A stretch of 64,000 nucleotides of DNA from CAZUZS01 sp964624795 (lineage in GTDB: Bacteria > Calditrichota > Calditrichia > RBG-13-44-9), in NCBI GenBank assembly GCA_964624795.1, contig CAZUZS010000013.1, forward strand, positions 1-64,000. Direction: 5' to 3'. The notes under the pieces were generated by a model. The model did not search any database. It worked only from the letters and a program-made list of their open reading frames with translations, and was not told the DNA's origin. Below, piece by piece: positions 46,126 through 55,334 of the stretch. Positions within the stretch are counted from its first letter, which is position 1. Each line of letters starts with the position of its first letter. The position numbers and the translations under genes were made by a program.

Positions 46126-46902
46126 ATGCGTATAAATTCCGAAAATATTTTCTTTATTTTGGTTGAACCTCAAACCCCGGGTAACATTGGCGCCGCTTCC
46201 CGCGCGCTGAAAACCATGGGTTTCAGAAACCTGCTGCTGGTAAATCCCGGGGAATTCATAACCCCCGAAGCGCGCTGGATGGCACATGCTTCGGAGGATA
46301 TCCTGGAGGGCGCTCAACTATTTCCCTCGCTGCGCGAAGCGATTGCCGACAAACATTTTGTTGTGGCAACCACCCAGCGGCCGCGCGGTTTTCACCTGCC
46401 GTATTTCTCTGCAAAAGAGCTGGCCGAGAAGGCGGTCCCTGTTTCGCAGGATCACCGCATCGCCATTGTTTTCGGGCGCGAGCAAACCGGTCTGACCAAC
46501 GAAGAGCTGGCGCTTTGCGACGCCGTTTCCACGGTACCCGCCTTCACCCGGCACCCCTCTCTCAACCTGGCACAAACTGTGATGATTTACTGCTATGAGC
46601 TTTTCCAGGCCGCTTACGGCGATCTGAAAAAATACAAGTGGAGGCTCGCAAAACACCGGGAGCTGGACCTGCTGTACAGGCACCTTCAGCAAAGTCTGGA
46701 ACGGGTCGGGTTTGTCCCAATCGATAGCTGGGAAAGTTTCATCCTCCGTTTCAGCCGCCTGCTGGGACGGGCAAATACCGAAGTGCGGGATGTAAAAGTG
46801 TGGCACAAAATCCTGAAATCGTTCGAGCTTTATATCGATCAATTGGAAAATGAAATCGCGGAGCGGGATAAAGCCGGGAGGCAAAAAAAGGATGAGAGGT
46901 AG
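46126..46902 (+). CDS. trmJ: SPOUT-family RNA methyltransferase (TrmJ-like)
   Basis: 258 aa. FILVEPQTPGNIGAASRALKTMG, IVFGREQTGLTNEEL and the SAM knot segment SLNLAQTVMIYCYEL are the SpoU/TrmJ signatures. Methylates the 2'-OH of tRNA (position 32 in E. coli). The C-terminal helical tail is as in TrmJ. A 6-bp hairpin lies just before the ATG (46108-46123) and there is no clear ribosome site. Confidence 0.88.
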   Translation: MRINSENIFFILVEPQTPGNIGAASRALKTMGFRNLLLVNPGEFITPEARWMAHASEDILEGAQLFPSLREAIADKHFVVATTQRPRGFHLPYFSAKELAEKAVPVSQDHRIAIVFGREQTGLTNEELALCDAVSTVPAFTRHPSLNLAQTVMIYCYELFQAAYGDLKKYKWRLAKHRELDLLYRHLQQSLERVGFVPIDSWESFILRFSRLLGRANTEVRDVKVWHKILKSFELYIDQLENEIAERDKAGRQKKDER

Positions 46903-46930
46903 GCTATCAGATTGAGGAAAATAAGGGATC

Positions 46931-47030
46931 NNNNNNNNNNNNNNNNNNNNNNNNNNNNNNNNNNNNNNNNNNNNNNNNNNNNNNNNNNNNNNNNNNNNNN
47001 NNNNNNNNNNNNNNNNNNNNNNNNNNNNNN
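46931..47030. other. 100-N scaffold gap flanked by an identical 8-mer
   Basis: The sequence AAGGGATC ends the left flank (46923-46930) and begins the right flank (47031-47038), so the contigs may actually overlap. The gap lies between trmJ and mpl and does not break a gene. Confidence 0.9.
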
Positions 47031-47082
47031 AAGGGATCGGGAAACGCGATCTCCTGGGAACATACATCCGGAAAAATCTAAA

Positions 47083-48510
47083 ATGCGTTACTATTTTATA
47101 GGAATTTGCGGCACCGCCATGGCTTCACTTGCGGTGCTGCTCAAGCAAAAAGGCCATGAGGTCTGGGGGAGTGACCAGAATATTTATCCACCCATGAGCG
47201 ATTTTCTGGTGCAGAACAACATCCCGGTTCGGGTAGGTTACGACGTAAAACATCTGGAGCAGCCGGCCGACCGGATCATTATCGGCAACGCCCTCTCCCG
47301 CGGAAACCCCGAGGTAGAAGCGATCCTGAACCGGCGGCTGCCATTTTCGTCGCTGCCGGAAGTCATCCGGCAGGAGTTTGCGCAGCCGCTGAAAAGCGTG
47401 GTCATCACCGGAACGCATGGTAAGACTACCACCACATCGCTGATGAGCTGGGTTTTGGAAACAGCCGGCCTTTCTCCGACATTCCTGATTGGCGGAATTG
47501 CGCGCAACTTCGATGCATCTGCCAGAATCGGGTCGGGCGATTATTTTATCGTAGAAGGAGATGAGTACGATTCGGCCTTTTTTGACAAACGGCCCAAGTT
47601 TCTCCACTACCTGCCGCACTATCTCATCGTCAATAATATTGAATTTGACCACGCCGATATTTACCGGGATGTGGCGCAAATAAAGGACGGATTCCGAAAA
47701 CTGCTGCGAACGGTTGCCAGCGAGGGATTGATCCTGGCCAATGGCGATGATCCGCATGTCCGGGATGTCACTTCGCCGGTTTATTCCAGAATTCGCTTCT
47801 TTGGCAAAGGCGCACAGACCGACCTGCGCTTCAGCGATGTAAATGTTTCAGAGAACGGGACAAGCTTCCGCGTACACAAAGACGGTGAGCCGTGGAACGT
47901 ATTCCGCATTCCGCTATTTGGTGAATACCAGCTTTACAATACGCTGGCAGTTATCGGGATTGCCGATGATCTGGGTCTGACGCCGCAACAGATCCAAGCC
48001 GGTCTCGACTCCTTTCTCAACGTGAAGCGCCGACTCGAGCGGTGGGGCGATTTCAATGGCGCTCCGTTTTATGATGATTTTGCGCACCATCCCACCGCTA
48101 TCCGGGAAACGCTGGATGCAGTGCGACAGAAACATCCCAGTAAGCGGGTGATTGCTGTTTTTGAACCACGTACCAATACCACAGTGAAGAACATTTTCCA
48201 GAAAGAGCTGGCAGACGCACTGGCGAATGCCGATGTTATTTTCATTGCCCCGATTTATCGCCCGGAGCGGATTCCGGAAAATGAACGGCTTTCCCTGGAA
48301 GAATTGCAGGACCACCTGCGGCGGAAAAATCGCGATGTCCACCTGCTTAAGGATTATTCCTCCATTCAGGAGGAACTTACCAGCATTGTCGCGGCGCAGG
48401 ATGTGGTAATATTAATGACCAATGGTGATCTGGGCGGGGAATACGCCGGACTGAGGGCATCAATCCAGCGCCCTGGGAAAGAGAACGGAATGTCTGTTCC
48501 CGCAAAATGA
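47083..48510 (+). CDS. mpl: UDP-N-acetylmuramate:L-alanyl-gamma-D-glutamyl-meso-DAP ligase
   Basis: 475 aa from ATG 47083 (MRYYFIGICGTAMASLA); in-frame codons upstream run into the gap. Mur ligase layout: N-terminal Rossmann domain, ATP P-loop GTHGKTTTTSLM, NNIEFDHADIY, LNVKRRLERWG and DDFAHHPTAI. Starting with IGICGTAMASLA and the total length favour Mpl over MurC. Mpl reattaches recycled murein tripeptide to UDP-MurNAc. Confidence 0.93.
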   Translation: MRYYFIGICGTAMASLAVLLKQKGHEVWGSDQNIYPPMSDFLVQNNIPVRVGYDVKHLEQPADRIIIGNALSRGNPEVEAILNRRLPFSSLPEVIRQEFAQPLKSVVITGTHGKTTTTSLMSWVLETAGLSPTFLIGGIARNFDASARIGSGDYFIVEGDEYDSAFFDKRPKFLHYLPHYLIVNNIEFDHADIYRDVAQIKDGFRKLLRTVASEGLILANGDDPHVRDVTSPVYSRIRFFGKGAQTDLRFSDVNVSENGTSFRVHKDGEPWNVFRIPLFGEYQLYNTLAVIGIADDLGLTPQQIQAGLDSFLNVKRRLERWGDFNGAPFYDDFAHHPTAIRETLDAVRQKHPSKRVIAVFEPRTNTTVKNIFQKELADALANADVIFIAPIYRPERIPENERLSLEELQDHLRRKNRDVHLLKDYSSIQEELTSIVAAQDVVILMTNGDLGGEYAGLRASIQRPGKENGMSVPAK

Positions 48511-48637
48511 AATCCATACTCACATGATCCGGACGTTGGTCTGAGCCGGGCGAGAGGAAGCCGGTGAAGAGAAAAAAGATTTGATTTTACAGCGATCTTT
48601 TATTTAGTTTTTGCACTAAAATTTTTTGAAGAACCAA

Positions 48638-49195
48638 ATGGCAAAAAATAAAAAGAAAAAAGTCCGGCACCAGGCGCCGCAGCCAAAAGAAACCGGAAAA
48701 AGCACCAGGTTGCTTAACCACGGGATATTGATCCTTCTTACACTGCTTGCCTGCTACCTGCTTTTGAACAGCAACGCCGGTTACAGGGGTTTAAAAGATA
48801 ATTTTATCATGAACAACGTCAAGTTTATTCTGGCACGGCCAAACCTGACTTACGACCAGAAAATGGGTGCCAAATTTCCGAAAGATTACCCCTATGTGCA
48901 ATTCCTCAAATCAAACACGCCGGACTCGGCGGTTATCCTGCTTCCGCCTCGCTCCCTGAAATCGATGCTGGGATCCACCAATGGCGCCCAGAACAAGCTA
49001 TGGGATGAATACTTCCTTTACCCGCGCAAGCTTCTAAACGTCGACGAGAAAGACAATCCGCTCCTCGCCAAAGTAAATTATGTCGCCATTATTAATAACT
49101 GGGGATACGACTATATTCAGGAAAGGTATGGAATCCATTACGATAAGAAGGTGCCTTATTCGGTGGTTCCGGTGCGGGAGGCAAAGCAACAATGA
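48638..49195 (+). CDS. Single-pass membrane protein with extracytoplasmic domain, linked to a GT-C glycosyltransferase
   Basis: 185 aa from ATG 48638; a TTG four codons earlier is possible. Very basic N terminus (KNKKKKVRHQ), one helix (GILILLTLLACYLLL), then an about 130-residue periplasmic domain. Segment YVQFLKSNTPDSAVILLPP resembles the soluble C-terminal part of many GT-C and O-antigen-type membrane enzymes. The stop overlaps the next gene's ATG by 4 bp, so it is translationally coupled and probably works with that glycosyltransferase. I do not recognise the family. Confidence 0.6.
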   Translation: MAKNKKKKVRHQAPQPKETGKSTRLLNHGILILLTLLACYLLLNSNAGYRGLKDNFIMNNVKFILARPNLTYDQKMGAKFPKDYPYVQFLKSNTPDSAVILLPPRSLKSMLGSTNGAQNKLWDEYFLYPRKLLNVDEKDNPLLAKVNYVAIINNWGYDYIQERYGIHYDKKVPYSVVPVREAKQQ

Positions 49196-50565
49196 CAGCC
49201 AACCTGATTACTTTATTTTACATTTATGCACTGGGTTATGGATTTTTGGTTTTCTCGAAAACCAAATACACCGCCGGGTTAAATTTCAGCCTCGCCGGGC
49301 TGGCAGGAATTGGGCTGAGCACAATTCTGATGTTTCTGCTGGAAATAGCGGGCCTCTCATTTTCTCCCCTGAACCTGTGGATTTTCTGGTTCATTTTGTT
49401 GTCACTTTTTCTTCTCAGAGATGTAGCTCAAAAGAAGTATGGACAATGGAAGGATTATTTCAAGCCGAACATCGCCCGCGGTTACTTCAACTCGGTGGAA
49501 GGCACGCTGCTCGCGGTTGTGATCCTGCTAATCCTGGTAACCGTTGTGAAAAATCTATACTGGCCGGTGCAATCCTACGACAGCGTGGCAGGTTACGACC
49601 TGATGGCAAGGACCATCGGCATCGAGAAAACGTTCAATGTCTCACTGCACAAATATGATCTGGCAGGCCCTCGCGGCATTTACCCGCCGCTGGTGGAAGG
49701 CATATTCGCGCTTTTTTATATCATGGGCGCTTCTTCTTCCAAAATTGTAAATACCATATTCTTCGTTTCTCTTATCATGCTTTTTTACCAATTCGCCAAG
49801 ATATTCATGAAAGGAATTGGTGCCGCGTTTTTCACCCTGATTCTGACAATCACCCCCGAATTTTTTGCGCATGCCTCTCTCTCGCTGACCAATTTGCCGG
49901 GCGCAGCATACGTTACTGCCGGTCTCCTCTTCCTGTTTCGGTGGTGGAAAGAGCGCCAGCCCGGCCAACTCATGCTTTCCGGATTTATGCTGGGTTTGAA
50001 CGGGTGGACGCGCAGTGATGGTATTATTTTCTGCATCGCCGCCAGTCTTGTGCTCTTTGTGATTGTGCTGCGGAAGAAAAAATTCTCGTTATGGATCTAT
50101 CACGGAATACTCAGTTTTACCCCATTTATTGCATGGCAGATTTTTCTGAAAGTTGTCATCCATGCTGAATCGATAGAGCGATTCCGGAAACACCTCTTCT
50201 GGGATCCGGCGCTCTTTTCTTACATTGTGAATTACATTAAAACACTGCTCTTTACCACCGGATTATATGGATTGATATTCTATATTTTTGTTATCGCTAT
50301 TATTGCAAATATAAAATACATCAGAAAGAACTGGCCGCTGCTGGCGCTGATTGCGGCAAGCTTTGTGCTCTACACCTTCACCTATTATCAATTAAATCCG
50401 GAAACGCAGGACTCAATCCAAACCATGATGCGCGCCTCGTACAAACGCGCCATGTTTTATTTTATTCCTTCGGTGCTCTTTTATAGTGCAATCTCTCCCA
50501 TGAGCATAAAATTATTTGACTGGTTGGAGCAGAAATGCAAAAACTTCGTTTTCGGAAAAGCATAA
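49192..50565 (+). CDS. Multi-pass membrane GT-C-like glycosyltransferase (ArnT/PMT type)
   Basis: 457 aa with about ten or more helices. An early loop contains QSYDSVAGYDLMARTIG, with acidic residues where GT-C enzymes place the catalytic Asp; no DD or DxD motif is certain. It lacks the soluble C-terminal domain that such enzymes usually carry; the preceding gene may supply it. ATGA overlap with that gene. Probably transfers sugar from a polyprenyl-phosphate donor made by the GT2 enzyme downstream. Acceptor unknown. Confidence 0.65.
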   Translation: MTANLITLFYIYALGYGFLVFSKTKYTAGLNFSLAGLAGIGLSTILMFLLEIAGLSFSPLNLWIFWFILLSLFLLRDVAQKKYGQWKDYFKPNIARGYFNSVEGTLLAVVILLILVTVVKNLYWPVQSYDSVAGYDLMARTIGIEKTFNVSLHKYDLAGPRGIYPPLVEGIFALFYIMGASSSKIVNTIFFVSLIMLFYQFAKIFMKGIGAAFFTLILTITPEFFAHASLSLTNLPGAAYVTAGLLFLFRWWKERQPGQLMLSGFMLGLNGWTRSDGIIFCIAASLVLFVIVLRKKKFSLWIYHGILSFTPFIAWQIFLKVVIHAESIERFRKHLFWDPALFSYIVNYIKTLLFTTGLYGLIFYIFVIAIIANIKYIRKNWPLLALIAASFVLYTFTYYQLNPETQDSIQTMMRASYKRAMFYFIPSVLFYSAISPMSIKLFDWLEQKCKNFVFGKA

Positions 50566-50590
50566 TCGCTGCACAGGAGAAACATTCCCC

Positions 50591-51295
50591 ATGACTGAAG
50601 AAGAAATCTATTTAAGCGTTGTCATCCCCGTTTATAACGAGATTAATACCCTCGAAGAAATCATAAAGCGCGTCCAGGCGGCGCCCTTCCGGAAGGAATT
50701 GGTCATTGTTGACGATTGCTCGAGTGACGGTTCGCGGGAATACCTGCAATCCCTCAAAGAGAAGAATATAAAGGTGTTTTACCACGAACAAAATATGGGA
50801 AAGGGAGCCGCGCTGAATACCGCCTTCAGCAAATGTTCCGGGAATCTGGTTATTGTGCAGGATGCCGACCTGGAGTATGATCCGAAGGAATACCAGAAAC
50901 TGATCGCCCCGGTCATTCACATGGGCGCAGATGTGGTTTATGGTTCCAGGTTCACTGGTGAAGGACCGCACCGTGTGCACTATTTCTGGCACTACCTGGG
51001 GAATAAATTCCTGACCCTTCTCTCCAATTCATTTTCCAACTTAAACCTCACGGACATGGAAACCTGCTACAAGCTTTTCAAAATTGATATTTTAAAGCAA
51101 ATTACCATTGAATCCCACGGTTTCGGCATCGAGCCGGAAATCACCCTGAAAGTATCCCGCCTGGATTGCAGGGTTTTCGAAGTGGGCATCTCCTATGCAG
51201 GAAGAAGCTATCACGAAGGCAAAAAAATTACCTGGCGGGATGGCATCGATGCAATATTGACAATATTTAAATACGGACTATTGGAGAGAAAATAA
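50591..51295 (+). CDS. GT2 glycosyltransferase (polyprenyl-phosphate mannosyl/glucosyl transferase type)
   Basis: 234 aa from ATG 50591. GT-A fold: SVVIPVYNEINTLEEII, VIVDDCSSDGSREYL, and the metal-binding DADLEYDP (DxD-like). No transmembrane helices at the C terminus, as in DPM1-like enzymes. Makes a polyprenyl-P sugar in the cytoplasm for the GT-C enzyme of the preceding gene, 25 bp upstream. Confidence 0.9.
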   Translation: MTEEEIYLSVVIPVYNEINTLEEIIKRVQAAPFRKELVIVDDCSSDGSREYLQSLKEKNIKVFYHEQNMGKGAALNTAFSKCSGNLVIVQDADLEYDPKEYQKLIAPVIHMGADVVYGSRFTGEGPHRVHYFWHYLGNKFLTLLSNSFSNLNLTDMETCYKLFKIDILKQITIESHGFGIEPEITLKVSRLDCRVFEVGISYAGRSYHEGKKITWRDGIDAILTIFKYGLLERK

Positions 51296-51402
51296 AGAGC
51301 GGAAGTTAGTCGCCATCATAGATCAGGCGACAATTTGAAGACACAATTTTGTGGTCTGTCTGGTGCCCCCCAGCTCATTCAAATATTTGAGTGCAGAAAC
51401 AA

Positions 51403-51433
51403 AATTGCCCGCTGCGATCTGCAACGGGCAATT
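51403..51433 (-). terminator. Rho-independent terminator of the ECF sigma operon
   Basis: Perfect 9-bp inverted repeat AATTGCCCG / CGGGCAATT with a 13-nt loop, between convergent genes ending at 51295 and 51449. On minus the stem is followed by TTTGTTTCT. In the plus direction the tail is less T-rich, so it mainly serves the minus-strand operon. Confidence 0.82.
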
Positions 51434-51448
51434 ACTATTACCGGTATT

Positions 51449-51946
51449 TTATCTCGGAAGTGGTCCACGCATCCGGTCAGGACCAAAGTCTCTTTCCATC
51501 CGGTGAGGCCGGCCCATCATGCCCCTGCCGCCTTTCAAAATCATGGCATCGAACTGTTTCTTCTGGTCGACGGTAAGCAGCGAGCGAACTTTCAGGATTT
51601 GGTTCACCCGTTTCTCCTGCATTTGTTGCCGGATATCGGAAATCGCGCCGATCGTTTTGTTGATCTTTGTTTGATCCGGTTTATCGGCAGTGATCAGGAG
51701 TTTCAACTCATTCTGTTGTTGAACCATGTCGCTGCGCAATGGAAGCATCTCCTTCGCCATCTGCAAACGCAGGTCAGCGATTTGCGCCGCCTGTTCATCC
51801 GATAAATCCAGCATCTTTTCCAGGTGCGGCATCAATCCTTGTTCAGGTGGACCGTCCATTGGGCCTCTCATTCCCGGCTGTGCCAGCAGCATCCCCGAAA
51901 AAACCAGGACAAGCACAACGGCGAATACAAGATTAGTCCTTTTCAT
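51449..51946 (-). CDS. Spy/CpxP-like periplasmic protein
   Basis: 165 aa. Two ATGs (51949 and 51946) after GGAGAG; the second gives better spacing. Signal peptide (LVFAVVLVLVFSGMLLAQ). Helical, with repeated LTxxQ-like sequences (LDLSDEQAAQIADLRLQM; SLLTVDQKKQFDAMI), as in Spy/CpxP/ZraP chaperones. Met- and Arg-rich ends could bind metals. Last gene of the ECF sigma operon, so it is likely a target or a feedback sensor. Confidence 0.8.
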   Translation of the reverse strand: MKRTNLVFAVVLVLVFSGMLLAQPGMRGPMDGPPEQGLMPHLEKMLDLSDEQAAQIADLRLQMAKEMLPLRSDMVQQQNELKLLITADKPDQTKINKTIGAISDIRQQMQEKRVNQILKVRSLLTVDQKKQFDAMILKGGRGMMGRPHRMERDFGPDRMRGPLPR

Positions 51947-51998
51947 CATTCTCTCCTTTTTTTGTTTGGTTTTCAATCACAGCGAATTCGCATATATT

Positions 51999-52493
51999 TT
52001 AGCGGAAGCGATCAATTTCCGGCCTTCTCATCCCCGGCTCGGGCCTCTCACCGCCAGGCCGGGCATCGAGCATTCTATATAAAAATTCAAATTGTTGTGG
52101 CGACAAAAACGTTCGGCTGCGGACAAGCATTTCAATTGCCTTCATTTCAATTTTCTTGTGCAGATCAGCAATCTCCCCAAGCTTCCGGTCAATTGCAGTG
52201 GTATCAACATTATCCTGCTGTATCATTTCAAAAATTTCATTCCGCAATTCGCCGATGCGTTTTTGATCAGGTTGAACGCTTTCAAAAAATTTCATCCGCA
52301 TTCCCTGCATCTTTTCCCGCTGTTTGGAATCCAGCCTCATCCGTGGATGCATGCGCGGCATTTCGGGCCGCTCGAAGCCGGGAAATTCCCTGAACGGTGG
52401 CTTAACCCAACGTAAGTAGACATAACTCCCCACTGTGGCCAGGTTCAAAACGATAAGCACTACCAAAACTCCTACCAGGATTTTAATTTTCAT
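51999..52493 (-). CDS. Membrane-anchored Spy/CpxP-like sensor protein
   Basis: 164 aa. N-terminal transmembrane anchor (ILVGVLVVLIVLNLATVGSYVYL) rather than a cleaved signal; Pro/Met/Arg-rich segment, then helices MRMKFFESVQPDQKRIGELR and TFLSPQQFEFLYRML, like heavy-metal sensors of the CnrX/Spy fold. It overlaps the anti-sigma gene by 11 bp. In analogous operons such a protein holds or releases the anti-sigma factor; that is inference here. Confidence 0.78.
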   Translation of the reverse strand: MKIKILVGVLVVLIVLNLATVGSYVYLRWVKPPFREFPGFERPEMPRMHPRMRLDSKQREKMQGMRMKFFESVQPDQKRIGELRNEIFEMIQQDNVDTTAIDRKLGEIADLHKKIEMKAIEMLVRSRTFLSPQQFEFLYRMLDARPGGERPEPGMRRPEIDRFR

Positions 52494-52944
52494 TTGTTTC
52501 TCCGTTATTCATGGATTCCCAGACCTGCGAAAACCCGGTCCCCGAAAAATTCAGATACTGCTTTTCCTGAACGGCAAAGGCGTAGAGATCGTTTGTATGG
52601 CTGGATTGATAAATGCCTTTTCCCATCCAAATCCCTGCCATCAGGGTAAAAAAGAGGATTACGGAATATAAAACCACTGCCGGCAGCGGCTGTTTTAAGA
52701 AGCGAAAGCTGCCCTCCTTCTTTTTCTGTTGCGCCAACTGCTTTATCCGCGTCAATTCGTAGGGTTGCGGTTCAAGTTCCGGGATTTCCTGCAAACCGGA
52801 ATCGGCAAACAGCGTTTCCATTCGTTTAAAATATTCGCGGCATTCCGCACACTGTTCCAGATGCTGCTCCACTTCTTTTCGTTTGTTGGGGCTGAGCCGG
52901 CCATCCAGCCAGACAATGAAATATTTGCGATAGTGTGCTTTCAT
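52483..52944 (-). CDS. Zinc-finger (zf-HC2) anti-sigma factor
   Basis: 153 aa. N-terminal zinc motif HLEQCAECREYF (HxxxCxxC), then a transmembrane helix (AVVLYSVILFFTLMAGIWMG) and a short periplasmic tail. Such proteins hold an ECF sigma factor at the membrane and release it on signal. It lies 53 bp downstream of the sigma gene and overlaps the next gene by 11 bp. Confidence 0.88.
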   Translation of the reverse strand: MKAHYRKYFIVWLDGRLSPNKRKEVEQHLEQCAECREYFKRMETLFADSGLQEIPELEPQPYELTRIKQLAQQKKKEGSFRFLKQPLPAVVLYSVILFFTLMAGIWMGKGIYQSSHTNDLYAFAVQEKQYLNFSGTGFSQVWESMNNGETNEN

Positions 52945-52997
52945 TTTCTTATCCCCTTTACATTCGCTTTAGACAATGAAACGAAATAAAACTTTCG

Positions 52998-53582
52998 TTA
53001 AATCTTACCAATAAAAGGCTCCAGCATTTTCTGGAGGCTGATTTTCGCCCGGTGCAGGCGAGATTCCACCGAGCTGATCGACACGCCCAGAATTTCTGAA
53101 ATTTCCTGATAGCTCAAATCTTCATAACGAAAGAGTATCAACGGTAATTTTTGTTTTTCGGGCAGCTTCTGCACCATTTCCCAGACAATCCGGCTGCGCT
53201 CTTTCTGCTGCAACGGATCTGCCGGAGTTTCGCCCTGTGGATCGGGATAATCGTCAACCTGTTCCTCTATTTCATTCCATCCGCGAAGAATATCCAGATT
53301 GAGGACTTCCCGCAAGCGCCGGCGCTTTTCACTCTTGTAATAATTCTTTACGTGATTTACAGAAATTCGGTAAAGCCAGGTGGAAACGGCGGATTTCCCT
53401 TCGAACTGAGAAAGATTCCGAAGAACTTTTACCCAGACATCCTGGGCCAGGTCCCGCGCCGCTTGCTCGTTGCCGGTCATGCGGAAGCAGAGATTTAGCA
53501 CCCGCCCGGCATTTTCGTGATAGATTTGATCAAAGTCCAATTCCCTTTTATCCAAAAAGCCTGCCCCTTCACGGAAATTCAT
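52998..53582 (-). CDS. ECF RNA polymerase sigma factor
   Basis: 194 aa. Sigma region 2 (RDLAQDVWVKVLRNLSQFEG, STWLYRISVNHVKNYYK) and region 4 helix-turn-helix (DLSYQEISEILGVSISSVES), joined by a long acidic linker. RpoE/SigW type. First gene of the four-gene operon with its anti-sigma factor. Probable autoregulation, although I could not pick out a matching promoter. Confidence 0.94.
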   Translation of the reverse strand: MNFREGAGFLDKRELDFDQIYHENAGRVLNLCFRMTGNEQAARDLAQDVWVKVLRNLSQFEGKSAVSTWLYRISVNHVKNYYKSEKRRRLREVLNLDILRGWNEIEEQVDDYPDPQGETPADPLQQKERSRIVWEMVQKLPEKQKLPLILFRYEDLSYQEISEILGVSISSVESRLHRAKISLQKMLEPFIGKI

Positions 53583-53873
53583 GCTTGATGTTAAGATTCC
53601 TTAGACACCCTTGAGCGCGAAAACTTGCGGCATTTTTTAAAGAACCCGGCAACAAAATCAAAAATCACAGAACAATGAATCATACGAAGAAATCAGAAGA
53701 AGCTTTTCATCAAAGATATTTCTTGACCGATGGGAAATAGCAAGACTTCCGCTCGCCACAGAACTTTTTTCGGAAAAACAGCGCAACAATCTTGCGGTTT
53801 TCCGCAAATCCATACCACAAGCACGGAATCTCCAAGCGCCGGCCCGGGCAATGGACCGTTAATTAAAGATCGT

Positions 53874-55334
53874 TTAACTCTTTATTTCAAAAGTCGAACC
53901 ATCCGGCTTATCAATAATTATCACTCCCACCCTTGCCAACTCATCCCGGATTTCATCTGCCAGCCCAAACTGTTTGTGGGAGCGAAGTTTATTTCGGACA
54001 TCCAGCACGATCTGAATGACCTTCTCAATCGATCCTTCACCGGCACTACTGGCGCCGCTCATCAGGTCCTCCGGAATCAGACCCAGCACGTTTCCGCCCA
54101 AATCCTGGTAAAGTTGATCCAGCGATTCCAGGAAAGGCCGGTGCAATTCGCTGCCCGAGTTCAGGTAGCTGTTTACCTCGCGCGACAGATCGAACAGGAC
54201 TGCTACAGCGCGCGGTGTGTTGAAGTCATCATTCATCTGTTCTTCAAATTTTGTGCGAAATGTTGCGGGATCGAACGGCGCTTCGAATTGCTGCACCTCG
54301 CCCGCAGCGTCCAGTGCATTTCTCAGGTTTCGGATGGTAGACAACAATCGCTCCAGCCCCTTTTGGGCAGCATCCATCGCTTCATCGCTAAAATCCAGCC
54401 GGCTGCGGTAGTGGCTGCTCAGAACAAAATAACGCAACGTTGCCGGTTCGAATTTATTCAGCGCATCTGCCACCGTAATGAAATTCCCGACCGATTTGCT
54501 CATTTTTGAACCGTCCACCGTAACCATGTTGTTGTGCATCCAGTAGCGCACAAACGGTTTGCCGGTTACGGCTTCCGATTGGGCGATTTCGCATTCGTGA
54601 TGGGGGAAAATGTTATCGAGACCGCCGCCGTGAATGTCGAATGTTTCACCAAGGTATTTCATAGACATGGTGGAGCACTCGATATGCCAGCCCGGAAAAC
54701 CTTCCCCCCACGGGCTGTTCCAGCGCATCAGGTGCCCCGATTCTGCTCTTTTCCACAGCGCAAAGTCGGCGGGGTGGCGCTTCTCCGGATTTACTTCCAC
54801 CCGGGCGCCGGCTTCCAGTTCGTCAACTTTGCGGCCGCTCAACTTGCCATAATCTTTAAAGCGCGACACGTCGAAGTAGACGTTCCCCTTCACTTCATAC
54901 GCAAAGCCTTTTTCCAGCAGTTTTTCAACCATCTCAATTTGCTCGGGAATATGCCCGGTGGCGCGGGGGAAAATATTGGCCCGCAGAACTCCCAATTGCT
55001 GCATGGCGTCGAAATAGCTCCAGGCGTAGTGCTCGGCTACTTCCATGGGATCGACCTTCTCCTCACGCGCTTTTTTCAGAATCTTATCTTCCCCTTCATC
55101 AGCATCGTCTGTCAGATGGCCCACGTCGGTGATGTTTTGCACATATTTCACCCGGTAATTCAGGTAACGAAAATAGCGAACCACCACATCAAAACTGATG
55201 TAACTCTTGGTATGACCAATATGCGGATCGCCGTAAACCGTAGGTCCACACACATAAATATTGACTCTACCCGGCTGCAACGGCTTGAATTCTTCTTTTT
55301 TTCGCGTAAGCGTATTGTAGATGACCAGCGGCAT
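53874..55334 (-). CDS. cysS: Cysteinyl-tRNA synthetase
   Basis: 486 aa from ATG 55332-55334 with GGAG upstream; an in-frame start at 55361 is less good. Class I motifs: zinc and ATP site CGPTVYGDPHIGH, HIGH, and KMSKSVGN, with GWHIECSTMS and HHECEIAQSEA. Full length. No tRNA or amino-acid gene is nearby. Confidence 0.96.
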   Translation of the reverse strand: MPLVIYNTLTRKKEEFKPLQPGRVNIYVCGPTVYGDPHIGHTKSYISFDVVVRYFRYLNYRVKYVQNITDVGHLTDDADEGEDKILKKAREEKVDPMEVAEHYAWSYFDAMQQLGVLRANIFPRATGHIPEQIEMVEKLLEKGFAYEVKGNVYFDVSRFKDYGKLSGRKVDELEAGARVEVNPEKRHPADFALWKRAESGHLMRWNSPWGEGFPGWHIECSTMSMKYLGETFDIHGGGLDNIFPHHECEIAQSEAVTGKPFVRYWMHNNMVTVDGSKMSKSVGNFITVADALNKFEPATLRYFVLSSHYRSRLDFSDEAMDAAQKGLERLLSTIRNLRNALDAAGEVQQFEAPFDPATFRTKFEEQMNDDFNTPRAVAVLFDLSREVNSYLNSGSELHRPFLESLDQLYQDLGGNVLGLIPEDLMSGASSAGEGSIEKVIQIVLDVRNKLRSHKQFGLADEIRDELARVGVIIIDKPDGSTFEIKS

